Source: Cylindrotheca closterium (lineage: Eukaryota; Bacillariophyta; Bacillariophyceae; Bacillariales; Bacillariaceae). From it: a stretch of DNA of 64,000 bases. Below the pieces are notes generated by a model. It searched no databases. It worked only from the letters and a program-made list of their open reading frames with translations, and was not told the DNA's origin. This document shows positions 50,037-60,598 of this stretch, piece after piece. Each line of letters opens with the position of its first letter. Position 1 is the first letter of the stretch. Where the stretch lies: contig CAKOGP040001736.1 of assembly GCA_933822405.4 (NCBI GenBank), positions 188,981-252,980 of the forward strand. Reading direction: 5' to 3'. A program made the position numbers and the translations under genes.

Positions 50037-52175
50037 ATGAAGATTGGTGCTGAAGCCTATGGTAACGAGGATGACGTTGAATCCCTCGAGATTGACGTTG
50101 ACAAAATTCTAAGTGATGGCAACCCGACTGCAAGAGCCAACCGGAAACATTCGTCAGCACAACAAAAGATCTACAGTCGCTGGAACAATTACAGCAGGAG
50201 AAGAAGCTCTAGCATGGAATTTGAAGGGAGTAAGATTGCACCTAACCGCCCTCCGAACGATTTAATCATTCAGTCACATGGTCAAGATGACGAGGAGATC
50301 AGCAACATTATGACGGCTGACATGTTCTATGATGAAGTTGGCGAAGGAAAGGCAACACGTCCCGCCGCCGAGAAGCACTTGCATAACGACGGTGATGGGC
50401 ATAGTACCGATGGAACTGCGGAATCGAATGAGGAAGTTCCACGTGACAGCTCACGCGACATCAATCACAAGCGAATGAGCGAGGAGCGTTTACCAAAGTA
50501 CTCCAAATGTGCCCTCGTTATTGCCGTTCTCCTCCTGCTGTTAATTTGTTTCCTTGGCTTTATATTTGACAAGCTTGTGGAGAGCGGCCGTGATTCATCT
50601 CTCAACGATCGCAGCATGGAGGCAGGATGGGAACTCCGACCAACTCTCCCCCCAGTGACCTGGCAAGGCACTACTGGAAATCCAACTCCAAGACCAACAT
50701 CCCAAGCTCGAGACACCCGTCCTCCGACCAAAGTACCCACTGAGCAACCAAGTACTAGTCCTTCCAAGGTTCCTACCGTGACAGAGTCTGGTCACTTGCT
50801 GGAGTTGTTATCTTCGACGGCTACTGCTGACAAGACGATTGAAGCTGTTGGTGTCAGAGGAAGCCCTCAGCAAAAGGCTCACGAATGGTTGCACAAAGAT
50901 CCGTCCTATTTCGATTACACCACTACAAGCAAACTACAGCGTTTCGCATTGGCAGTCCTGTATTTCTCGACCGTGAGATCTGCGTCCGCCTATGCAGCCC
51001 TCGAAACATGGATGGACTATGATACTCATGAATGCTCTTGGTTCACCTCGTGGTATGAGAATCGATTGCCATGTGGAACCGACGGAATCTTCAAGTTCTT
51101 GTCGCTTCGAAACATTGGTTTGACCGGTACAGTTCCATCCGAATTGGCTCTGTTGTCTAATCTTAGAGCCCTGGTGATGAATGACAACATTTTGTCTGGA
51201 AGCTTACCAGAAGAATTCGGAGAGTGGAGTTCACTAGGTAAGGATATGAGAGAAGGTGGCATCGTCGTGTCAAGCAAGAAGCAACTCTGACATGAACCAT
51301 CTTCTTGTTAAATGTTATTGTGTGCTACAGAAACATTGGACCTTCATGGCAACTTTCTGAGTGGAAGACTCCCAGATAACGTCCCAATCCTACGAAAGAT
51401 TGATCTGAGTCTAAATCTTCTCGCCGGTCCCTTGCCTCCGATGGATTTGACGCAGATCACATCAATGGATCTGACTCAGAACCCTAACCTTTTCGGAGTC
51501 ATACCGTTCGATCTGTGCTCACTCTCGGATCAAATCCTGGATTTGGCAGTCGATTGCAACCAAGTCTACTGTTCGTGTTGTACGCGATGTGATTCAGATC
51601 GCACGAGAGCACCAGCCTTCATGGGACCCACAGCGACACCATCTGTGCCGCCGACCCAACTACCATCCACCAAGCCAACTTCAGTACCAACCAAGACACC
51701 AACCAAGGCACCAACTCCAGTGCCAACCAAGACACCTACCAAGTCGCCGACATCTATGCCTACCTTGACACCCACAAGAGCAGTCCCCACACCGCAACCC
51801 ACTCCGGATCCCTTTTGCATTGATACTATCCAGACGTCCAAACAGTGCTACATGGTGGGAGAACCAATTGATGTGATATATGCGAATTGCAACCCTACCA
51901 CGACCGATTGGATTGGAATCTATGACATGACATACCCTGAAGATGCCTTGTTTGATCCACTGTTGTCACAACGAACTTGTATCAATGAACCTTGTTCTGG
52001 TGTACAACAGATTTCGAACATTGTGTTGGATGAAAGTTCAAGGGGATCTTTCAACTGGCCACTAGCGAGTGGAAAATACAAGGTGTATATGTTTCGTGGA
52101 GGATCGGCTGTTGGGCCACATGCATTCTTCTCGCAAAGCCTTGCCATCACAGTGGATAGTCAATCTTGTTGGTGA
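50037..52175 (+). CDS. LRR membrane protein with C-terminal DWIGIY domain (paralogue 3)
   Basis: Exons 50037-51237 and 51331-52175 (phase-1 intron of 93 bp) encode 681 residues. Order: acidic/basic cytosolic tail, anchor about 156-181 (CALVIAVLLLLLICFLGFIF), a short Pro/Thr stalk about 200-245, cap (QKAHEWLHKDPSYF, LQRFALAVLYFSTVRS, THECSWFTSWYENRLPCG), three or four LRRs, Cys cluster VYCSCCTRC near 480, second stalk about 494-557 with KTPTKAPTPVPT-type repeats, and a C-terminal domain with TTDWIGIYDMTYP, PLLSQRTCINEPC, NIVLDESSRGS and GKYKVYMFRGGS. The tail lacks the FFPPSP and DDISTIAND motifs of paralogues 1 and 2. Its intron is at the same place and phase as theirs, just before the (E/x)xLDLxGN(F/Y)LxG repeat. 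Confidence 0.85.
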
Positions 52176-52726
52176 ACGATGATGATGCATGATGCGACAC
52201 AGAAGGCACAGGATAATTAAAGTATTCATAATATCGAGATTTTTTAGAAACGCAAGAATACACTAGAAATAGTATTAGGTGTACTCGTCGACGCAGAACG
52301 ACCTTTGCCTCACCCAATCTCACCAACAGAAATCCCTTCAGATTTGTGAGAAGTCACGGGTATCTTTGAACGGTCATATCGATACCAACGGAACGGGATG
52401 GCTCGTGTCACGCCAAAAATAATAGCGGCGAACCTTCTTTGGGTTATTTAGTCTTACTGTTGTCGAAACGTTTAGCCATTACACACGTTCTTTCACGCGA
52501 GCCACTCATGTGAAACTATCCGGTACTTATGGCAGTCAAATAGTGGCGTCAAGTCCCGGTTTGAGGTTTGGCAGGGTGTCAACGAAGAAGAGATGTAAAA
52601 ACGCGCTCATATGATCCAATCTTCACTCGTGCATCTTTTGTTTCTCATTCTGTGGAAAAGACAGTTGAAACGACTACAATCGGATTCAACTCAGTAACTT
52701 CTCACACTACGAGAGCTCAACACAAG
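52176..52726. other. Intergenic region
   Basis: No gene is seen. The frame open from 52568 has no ATG before 52727, so it is treated as 5' UTR of the next gene. Confidence 0.5.
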
Positions 52727-54989
52727 ATGAATTTTCACACGATGGACATTGGGAAAGATGATACTAAAGCTGACCCTGATGATTGGGTTGCCTTCGATAG
52801 TGAAGATGCTTACTTTGATCCTCAATGGGATGAGTCAGCTCAAGCTCAAGCTCCTGCCCCGGAGCCCGAACCTATCGAGTTTCAGCAGTGGCAACCTACC
52901 CAGCCCCAGGAACCACAAGATATGTCTACGCCTGAACCTTCTGATGCCGACCCACCGTTTGACCCATACAGTGGTGTTTCTTTGAAGAAGACTGTGTCGG
53001 CCGAACGAACAGGCAGTGCCTTGACAGCAACCACGCATCCCGAAACACCTCCTCGTCGTCAAAAGAAGCAAGCTGTCAATCATGGAGCCCCCGCGATGCC
53101 TACCACGATTGCGAAGAATTTGTCGTCCGATACCGATTCGAATAGTCATTATCTATCGGAAGATCCGGAACAACCGAGCTTTGCTGACAACGAAAACAAA
53201 TCCAAGGCGAAGCCTGTCGCAAAGCCATCACGCCGAAACTGTATCTTTTGTTTGGTTTTGGCAATCATTTTGCTCGTCATCGCCGGAGCTTTAGGATTCA
53301 TTGTCTACATGCACTTGTTCCATGAAGTGGACATGGTGGAAACGGAAGTACCTAGTACAGAACCATCTTTGGAGCCTACATCACTTCCGTCGTCACTCCC
53401 ATCATCAAGACCAACAGTCGATTCAGCATCGCCGACAAGCTTTGTCACACCGGGTCCCACCACTCGACCGCCAACCTCGCCACCTTCCCGATCGCCAAGC
53501 AATGTTCCAAGCGCTTCACCGACAGACAATCCAAGCGCTACTCCCAGCTTGCAGCCCTCCAACACTAGAGATGAGTTGCGTGATTTGATTGCTAAGATCT
53601 CCGACGGTGGAACAGTCCAAGCCATCAATTTGCCTGGAACCCCCCAGCAAAGAGCCTATGAGTGGGTCCACAATGATCCAGCCTACTTGGAATTTAAGGA
53701 ACGTCGTATTGTCCAACGATTTGCCATGGCGGTCTTGTACTATTCTACTGTCCGAAGCGAAACTTCCAAAGAAGCTATGGAGAGCTGGATGGATTATGAC
53801 ACCAACGAATGTACTTGGTTTACCTCCTGGTACCTAAATCGGGATGCGTGCGGAATTGACAATATAATCAAAACGTTGGCCTTGAGGAATGTGGCACTTA
53901 CCGGTACCATTCCATCCGAATTGGGTAAGTTTGAGAAGAACTTGGGCTTGCAATCTCTAGATTGATCACACTTATCATCTTGCCTTTCTTCAATCAATTT
54001 GTTAGCTCTGTTGACTCATTTGAATACACTGGTGTTGTCTGACAACCAACTCACTGGAAGTGTCCCCGAAGAGTTTGGGAAATGGGCTTCACTAAGTAAG
54101 TACAATCGACAGTGCTTCTGTACACCACATTGGCTTTTTCTGATCTAAATGTACATCAATTTTCTTTCTTCAGTAACACTGGACCTGAATTCCAACTTTC
54201 TGAGCGGAAGGATCCCATTGATCCAAAGCAGTCCTTCGATTCCAATGAGCTTGCGAGAACTTAGTCTTGGAAGCAACAGAATCACAGGAATTGTCCCTTC
54301 TTCCATCGCGAATTTGAATCTCACGAGTCTTGATCTTTCCGAGAACAATGGTAAGCAGCCTGTTGCGTTTGCAATTTGAGCGTCCGTCGCTGTCTTCCTC
54401 ACCATTGCAATCTACTTCATCCTCAGTCCAAGGAATCATTCCTCCAGCCCTTTGCTCGACGGCAGAACAAAGCTCACAACTTAAGCTAATGGCAGTCGAC
54501 TGCGACAAAGTCACTTGCTTCTGTTGCACCCAGTGTGGTGCCAATCGTACGAGGGCGCCAGTACTGACACCCTTTACGCCCCCACCTTCTCCAGCTCCAA
54601 CACCAAGACCCACTCAAGGCCCTACTAGTTGTGTTAGCAATATTCAAGTCTCCAAACGATGCTACAAAGTTGGAGAACCTTTAGAAATCAGCTTCAGCAA
54701 CTGCAATCCCCGGGCTGGTGATTGGATCGGATTGTACGACTCTGAAAGCCCAGAACAGTTCTTGATGGATCCCTTGATGTGGCACTGGTCGTGTGGAAGT
54801 AAATCCTGTCAAGGAAGCCCCACTCAGGGAAGCTCCACATTGGATGCCTCAGCAGAGGGACAAGCGTTTTGGCCACTGAATCGGGGTAACTACAAGATAT
54901 ACTTGATTCGAAATGGGGCCAGTTTCCCGTATCAAACCGTAGCCACAAGTGAAGAAATCCGTGTGGCACAAAGTATATGTCCAGATTAA
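52727..54989 (+). CDS. LRR membrane protein with C-terminal DWIGLY domain (paralogue 4)
   Basis: Four exons: 52727-53924, 54006-54095, 54174-54350 and 54427-54989, joined by three introns of 76-81 bp, all phase 1, give 675 residues. Order: acidic Pro/Gln-rich tail (QAQAPAPEPEPIEFQQWQPT), anchor about 170-198, Ser/Pro stalk about 211-281, cap (QQRAYEWVHNDPAYL, VQRFAMAVLYYSTVRS, NECTWFTSWYLNRDACG), LRRs, Cys cluster VTCFCCTQC near 515, short second stalk (PPPSPAPTPRPTQGPT) and the domain with CYKVGEPLEISF, GDWIGLYDSESP, STLDASAEGQA and GNYKIYLIRNGA. Two additional introns split LRRs at the same phase as the shared one, so this gene keeps a more ancestral structure or gained introns. It is the most diverged of the four in the tail. 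Confidence 0.85.
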
Positions 54990-55225
54990 TGTGATCGTTG
55001 CCAGTGCTAGGACCTAATTGAAGAGTACATATTGATAAAAATAATAATAGTAATATAATAGTTTACATATCTGCATTACAGAATGATTTTAAAATAACCA
55101 AATATTCTGCTTCAATATTACAATTTGAACAATGGACTGGAGCCTCACGGTTAATGTGAGGAAAGGCTTATTCCATATTCAGCTCAATGGTCATGAATCA
55201 TCGGATCCTACCCCAAAGCAGCAAC
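54990..55225. other. Convergent intergenic region
   Basis: No gene is seen. The LRR gene on the plus strand and the long minus-strand gene end toward each other here, with AT-rich sequence (TAATAATAGTAATATAATAG) suited to 3' ends. Confidence 0.5.
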
Positions 55226-58200
55226 CTAGTCTTCACTTCCTGAATCCCCACTTGACATCGACGCATCATCCCCGCTGTCTGGCTCAGTATCTGACTCGAT
55301 TTGAGAAATCTCCACAATCGAGGCGAGCGAAATGCTTGAGGAGCTATCGGTATCTGAGTCTACCTCTGTGTCATTCTGCTGAGGATTATTGGATTGATTT
55401 TGTTGGAGGAATGCAATGACACTTGGAATCACAACAGAGGTTCCAGACACTACCCGGCTTTGCAACCGATCCGACACAGCACCATCGGCTAATACTTCGC
55501 AGGAAACTATCGATGATTTCCACAACGCAAGCTCCAACTGAAAGACTCGACCTTTCATTTCATATTGGTGTAGCAATTCGAACGCTTCTCGCAGCAAGAC
55601 AGCTCGTTTGTCCTTGTCCGTCTGCTCAACCACAGCGGATACCTTGAGCGAAATGGCATCTACTTGTTCTTTACAACCCCACCGGCCAACTCGGTCTACC
55701 ATGAAAGCCAGAAGACACATGTGCATCAGAATTTTCACTTTACTGGTCCAGAGCTTACGGTGTAGATAATCCATAGCACATTTCTTTCGTATGTCTTGCC
55801 AAGCCAATACTATGGGCGGGTATGCATCCAGGAGCACCTGCAGGAGGTCACCAGAGCAGCTCGGAGACGATAAAAGGACATGGAACGGCGTCATTTTCAA
55901 CTGATCAACCAAAAAGTCTCGAGAATGGTATTCGTTAGACTGGCATGTGCGGCGCAGCTCAGCAGCAGTTGTCGTAGATGCATAATAACACTTCCTATGC
56001 ACTGGATACTTGTCGAACCGTGAAGTCACACCTTTGAGAACGCGTTGTTGTCCGAATTGCTTTTCCAATAGATTGCATCCAAAGAAGTGTCTTGTATACT
56101 TTCTATAACGAGTCAATGTGCACTGCTCACGTTCCATCCCATGTGGTGAAAGAAACACATTGGATAGTCTTCGGCACTTGTGGAATACACCAAGATCGAA
56201 TCTCGGAATGTCTTTGCGCACAAACTCCACAGAAATCAACCAAGTACAGAAGCCAAAAGCGCCATCTCGAACAGCTTGCACGGTGGATGGGATCTTAATT
56301 GCAGTCAAGGAGTCGCACGCATAGAAGGTGTCGCTTCCTATTTCCTTTAATCCTTCTTGAAGGTCAACCTCAGCCAAAGATACGGCGTTGTAAAACACCC
56401 CCTTTTCCAAAATTTCGACTGTTGAGGGGATCTTAATGCTGGACAGTGATGTGCAGCTAAAGAACGCCCCAGACCCTATCCTTCGTAAACCCTCGTGAAG
56501 ATCAACTTCAGCCAATTTGGTACACTCTTCGAATGCACGGACTCCGATGGTCTTTACAGACGAGGGGATATCGACACTTCGAATAGACCTGCAAAATGTA
56601 AATGCACTTTGTCCAATACTTTCTAGCGAAGATGGGAGTTGAATTTCAGAAATTGACTGACAACCTTTGAAACTTTTGTAGCCAATGTGTTTCAGAGTCT
56701 GAGGAAAATTCACATGCGCCATGCGTCCACAATCTGCAAACGCCATTTCTCCAATGCTCGTCAATCCATTCACAAGGATTACCTCGATCAAAGACACGCA
56801 TGCGTAAAAGGAATAGGCCTGGATGACTCTGATGTTTGGCCCAATTTCTACTCTGAGCAATCCCGAATAAAAGAATAATTGGCTGGATATCTCTTCCAAT
56901 CTCATCGCTAGTTTCACATTCAATAAAGATAGGCAGTGCGAGAAAGAGCTATGTCCAATGGACTCCACCGTTGATGGAAGACCAATTTGTGATAGCTTCC
57001 AACACTCCGAAAAGGCGTCACATCCAATCGTTTTTAGACCTTCCGAAAATGATATTTCCCTCAGGACCTTGCACTGCTTGAACACAAAGTCTCCAAGAAC
57101 CTTGATACCAGGACCAGTTTTCACATCTTTCAACTCGGTACATCCAAAGAAGGCGCCGTTTGGAAGCTTTGTCAATCCACCAATTATATCGATTTCTTCT
57201 AATTTCGTGCACTCTCGGAAAGCATACTCTCCCATATACACCATTGTTGATGGAATCCTTATTTTGGACAATGATTTGCAGTGAGCAAAGGAATGATTTC
57301 GAATTTCTCGTAGGCCTTCTTGAAATTCGATGTCTCGGAGACCGGTACAGGATTGAAAAGCATTGGCTCCAATAAACTGTAGAGTTGAAGGAAATTTGAC
57401 CTTTCGGATCGATTGGCACTGTTCGAACGCACTTCCGTTGATGATCTTCAGTCCTTGTGCAAAGATGACGTCGATTAAATTATTGCAGTACCGGAAGGCT
57501 GAGTTGCCAATCGTGTGTATTGACGAATGGAATTTAAGTCTGGTCAACGAACCACAGCCGTGGAAGGCATCGTCTCCAATTCTTCGAAGTCCAACTGCAA
57601 AAGAGACAATTTTCAGGGCTTGACGTATTTTGAGGCATCGATGATATGGACCATCGCCACCTGAATAGACGATGTTATCTCTTGGTCGAGCCGGGAACGC
57701 TTCATCACCAATGAATTCCACGGTAGAAGGGAGAGCCACCTGTGGGAGACAAGTGCATTTCGCAAACGAATGACTTCCGATTCGTTTTAATCCTTCTGAA
57801 AGCTCCAACTCGCAGAGTGAAGGGCACTCTGCAAAAGCATAGTCTTCAATGACCTCCACTGTATCAATAATCTTTAGGTTCTGCAATGAAACACATCTGA
57901 AGAAAGCACCATTGCCAATCGTTTTCAATCCTTTCCCTAGAATAACCTCAGATAAACAGATACACTCTCTAAAGGAGTATTCCCCCAACCGTTTCACTTT
58001 TGGCGGGATCTTTATCTTGGTCAATGCAGTGCAGTGAGAGAAGGCATCTTTTCCAATCTCTCCAAGATTTCCTTCTCTAATGCGCCCTCCTCTGAGATAC
58101 TCTTCCTCAAACAAAACATCTTCCAGACTACTGCAGGAGAAAAAGGCAAAGGCTTCAATCACGCCCAAAGTAGTCGGAAACTTGACCTTTCGCAAGGAGG

Positions 58201-58627
58201 AACAGTTTTCAAACGCTCGAGTCTTGATCACCAAGAGACCCTTTGCCAGTGAAAGGTGCACCAAGTTTTCACAATGTTGAAACGCCGCCTTCCCAATCGA
58301 ATGCACGGACGACGGAATGGAAATCTTTGGCAAGGCCAAGTCGTTGCGAAAGGATCCATCTTTGATTTCTGTAACACCTTGTACGAAAGCGAACAGGTGC
58401 ATTGCCTGAAATACTTGTGGATGAGGACTTATATCACTTGTGTAAGACGAATAAGAGGAAGAAGAAGAAGGAGAGTCATCGTCGCTATCAGATGAAGAGA
58501 ATGACCCGTTTTCGTCTTCCGACGATGAAGATGACTCATCATCATCATCCTCCTGTGCTCGTGATGATTTCAATCGTCTTGCATCGTTGCCATCATCCGA
58601 GTTGGCCCTCTTTCGACGTGGTGGCAT
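55226..58627 (-). CDS. BspA-type leucine-rich repeat (LRR_5) protein, 1133 residues
   Basis: A single long exon. Starts MPPRRKRANSDDGND with an RRKR stretch, followed by an acidic Ser/Asp/Glu segment to about 55. From about 80 to 860 it consists of about thirty 23-residue LRR_5 repeats of the pattern (I/V)xxIGxxAFxxCxxLxxVxLPxxLxxIG, for example ENLVHLSLAKGLLVIKTRAF and SSLEDVLFEEEYLRGG. A short region with FHVLLSSPSCSGDLLQVLLD resembles ankyrin-type helix pairs, as seen after LRR_5 arrays in diatom proteins. The C-terminus is acidic again (DTEPDSGDDASMSSGDSGSED). No signal peptide or membrane segment, so intracellular, and the basic N-terminus hints at the nucleus. Such proteins are numerous in diatoms; partners unknown. 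Confidence 0.85.
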   Translation of the reverse strand: MPPRRKRANSDDGNDARRLKSSRAQEDDDDESSSSSEDENGSFSSSDSDDDSPSSSSSYSSYTSDISPHPQVFQAMHLFAFVQGVTEIKDGSFRNDLALPKISIPSSVHSIGKAAFQHCENLVHLSLAKGLLVIKTRAFENCSSLRKVKFPTTLGVIEAFAFFSCSSLEDVLFEEEYLRGGRIREGNLGEIGKDAFSHCTALTKIKIPPKVKRLGEYSFRECICLSEVILGKGLKTIGNGAFFRCVSLQNLKIIDTVEVIEDYAFAECPSLCELELSEGLKRIGSHSFAKCTCLPQVALPSTVEFIGDEAFPARPRDNIVYSGGDGPYHRCLKIRQALKIVSFAVGLRRIGDDAFHGCGSLTRLKFHSSIHTIGNSAFRYCNNLIDVIFAQGLKIINGSAFEQCQSIRKVKFPSTLQFIGANAFQSCTGLRDIEFQEGLREIRNHSFAHCKSLSKIRIPSTMVYMGEYAFRECTKLEEIDIIGGLTKLPNGAFFGCTELKDVKTGPGIKVLGDFVFKQCKVLREISFSEGLKTIGCDAFSECWKLSQIGLPSTVESIGHSSFSHCLSLLNVKLAMRLEEISSQLFFYSGLLRVEIGPNIRVIQAYSFYACVSLIEVILVNGLTSIGEMAFADCGRMAHVNFPQTLKHIGYKSFKGCQSISEIQLPSSLESIGQSAFTFCRSIRSVDIPSSVKTIGVRAFEECTKLAEVDLHEGLRRIGSGAFFSCTSLSSIKIPSTVEILEKGVFYNAVSLAEVDLQEGLKEIGSDTFYACDSLTAIKIPSTVQAVRDGAFGFCTWLISVEFVRKDIPRFDLGVFHKCRRLSNVFLSPHGMEREQCTLTRYRKYTRHFFGCNLLEKQFGQQRVLKGVTSRFDKYPVHRKCYYASTTTAAELRRTCQSNEYHSRDFLVDQLKMTPFHVLLSSPSCSGDLLQVLLDAYPPIVLAWQDIRKKCAMDYLHRKLWTSKVKILMHMCLLAFMVDRVGRWGCKEQVDAISLKVSAVVEQTDKDKRAVLLREAFELLHQYEMKGRVFQLELALWKSSIVSCEVLADGAVSDRLQSRVVSGTSVVIPSVIAFLQQNQSNNPQQNDTEVDSDTDSSSSISLASIVEISQIESDTEPDSGDDASMSSGDSGSED

Positions 58628-59038
58628 TTGATCTCGATAGTATTGCTCTCAACTGATAAAGGAATGAATGAGAAAAGTTTTAGTGTGACAGTATCGTCAA
58701 CTTGAAACTGTATTATTATCTTCGTTGCTGCGTTGAAGTGATGACATAATGCAGAGAAGATAATAAGGGGATCTGGATTTTTAGTCGTTTGGGTCATCTG
58801 AAGGTGACCGCGCGGCTGTCGAGCGACCAGCAATATTCTATGCTATAAAATACTCGTATAGGGAGAAAACTGCTTTTCCACCCAAAAGATACGCGTTTCG
58901 TGGTAGAAAAAGCAAAAAGATCATACCGGTAGGCCAATGATCGTTCATTTCATCTAAACAATTTGTGCAACCAACGTGATTTGGTACCAAAACTCCGACA
59001 ACAACACAAACGACGAAGTACAGCCAACTCAATTCAAA
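58628..59038. promoter_or_regulatory. Divergent promoter region
   Basis: The minus-strand LRR_5 gene and the plus-strand LRR gene start here and share this region of about 400 bp. It includes a GACCGCGCGGCTGTC near-palindrome (near 58806), a TACCGGTA copy at about 58926 and no gene. Confidence 0.4.
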
Positions 59039-60565
59039 ATGGAGGAAAATGCAGCAGTCGAACAACACCAATTAAATAATAGTGGTTGGAATCGTCGCAA
59101 GTGTGCCGTCATCGCGGCCATCATTGTGGGGTTAGCTGCCATTGGAGCTGGAGTCGGCGTCGCAGTGACTTCTGGAAATGAGGAATCCATTGACAATAGC
59201 GTTCCTACTCCTTCCGTTCTAGGCGATCGTCGTATTACCACACCAGGTCCCACGCCATTCAATGGTTCTTCCGCAAGTCTTGAAGAAAACGTCTTTGATT
59301 TCTTGACAAATTTTGTGGACGAGCAGACTCTCTTGGATGAGAGGTCTTACACTTTCTCTGCCTACAATTGGCTAATGAAGAATAGCACTGGTGATCACAT
59401 TTACTTTAAAGACCGCATCCGACAGCGCTTTTCACTTGCGTGTATCTACTATGCTACAAAGAATACAAATGATGATGAAGGAGTGATTCACGATGACGGA
59501 TTGGTCAGCGTCCAAGCACATGACGAAGGACCGAATAGATGGATTCGCGACGATAAATGGCTCAGCGACGAAGATCATGAATGCAGCTGGATGGGTGTCC
59601 GTTGCATAAATGGAAACATTGTTGCATTGAACTTGACCTCCAATGGACTCAAGGGAGTATTCCCCATGGAAGTCATGATGCTCAAGACGTACCTTCTAGC
59701 TTTGCAACTTGGTGACAATGACCGACTTTTCAACAAAGACCAAGAACTTCGATGGCTCGGTCAATTGTCCCTGTTGCGACTTCTTGACGTTAGAGATACC
59801 GGTTTCACTAATGGCGGAATTCCTTCCTACATTGGCCGCCTCACTGATCTCCGTAAGTTTACATTAGTATACCGTACTACAAAGAAACGTAACAAAGACA
59901 GTATAGTGCTCTAACTCTTTGGGGTTTTCACATTTGTTGACGGTGCAGGCATTTTGGAGATGGCCAACTCGAAAATTCCCGTTCGTGGTGATGATGTTGA
60001 CGGAACCATTTTCAAAAACTTGACTCAATTGGTCTACCTTGATATTGGTGGCATTCAATTCAATAATAATACCTTTCCTGATGCAATTACTCAGCTACCT
60101 CGTCTTGAAGCTCTATACGCTTCCAATTGTGGCTTTGAAGGAAAACTAGAGTCCTTACTAATACCAAACTCGAGGAGGATACAAGAAATTCGATTGGACA
60201 ACAACAACTTGTCCGGCCAAGTCCCAACTAGTATTCATGAGTTGTACAGGTTGGGCAGTCTCTCGATCCGTAACAACTCCTTGAGTGGGTCGTTACCAAC
60301 CGAGCTTGGTTTGATGACGCACATGACACAACTTTGGCTGTCAGGAAACCTCTTGTCGGGAGCAATTCCGTCCGAGATTGGTTCCATGATGTCTTTACAG
60401 GTTTTGGGCTTGGAAGGCAACAAGATTCGAAATGAGACCATGCCAAGTGAAATTTGTGACTTGGGATTGGTTTCCCTCGGTGCCGACTGTAAAAGTGATG
60501 TTGCCTGCAGCTCTGATTGCTGCACCTGCTGCGAACCACCTTGCCCTGTTGTCGACCTTTGGTAA
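59039..60565 (+). CDS. LRR membrane protein, short form, no C-terminal domain
   Basis: Exons 59039-59852 and 59949-60565 (phase-1 intron of 96 bp) encode 476 residues, from the first ATG in frame (MEENAAVEQHQ). Order: short tail, anchor about 20-46 (CAVIAAIIVGLAAIGAGVGV), no extended Pro/Thr stalk, a cap with DRIRQRFSLACIYYATKNT and HECSWMGVRCINGNIVALNL (the LRR N-cap W-x-G-V-x-C), then about eight LRRs such as LDNNNLSGQVPTSIHE and LSGNLLSGAIPSEIGS. It ends with the Cys cluster VACSSDCCTCCEPPC and the stop within 15 residues. The ectodomain ends where the paralogues add a second stalk and the DWVGIY domain. It converges with the minus-strand gene at 60599, 33 bp away. Confidence 0.85.
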
Positions 60566-60598
60566 GAAGCAGCTCTCTTTTAGATGATAAATAATGAT

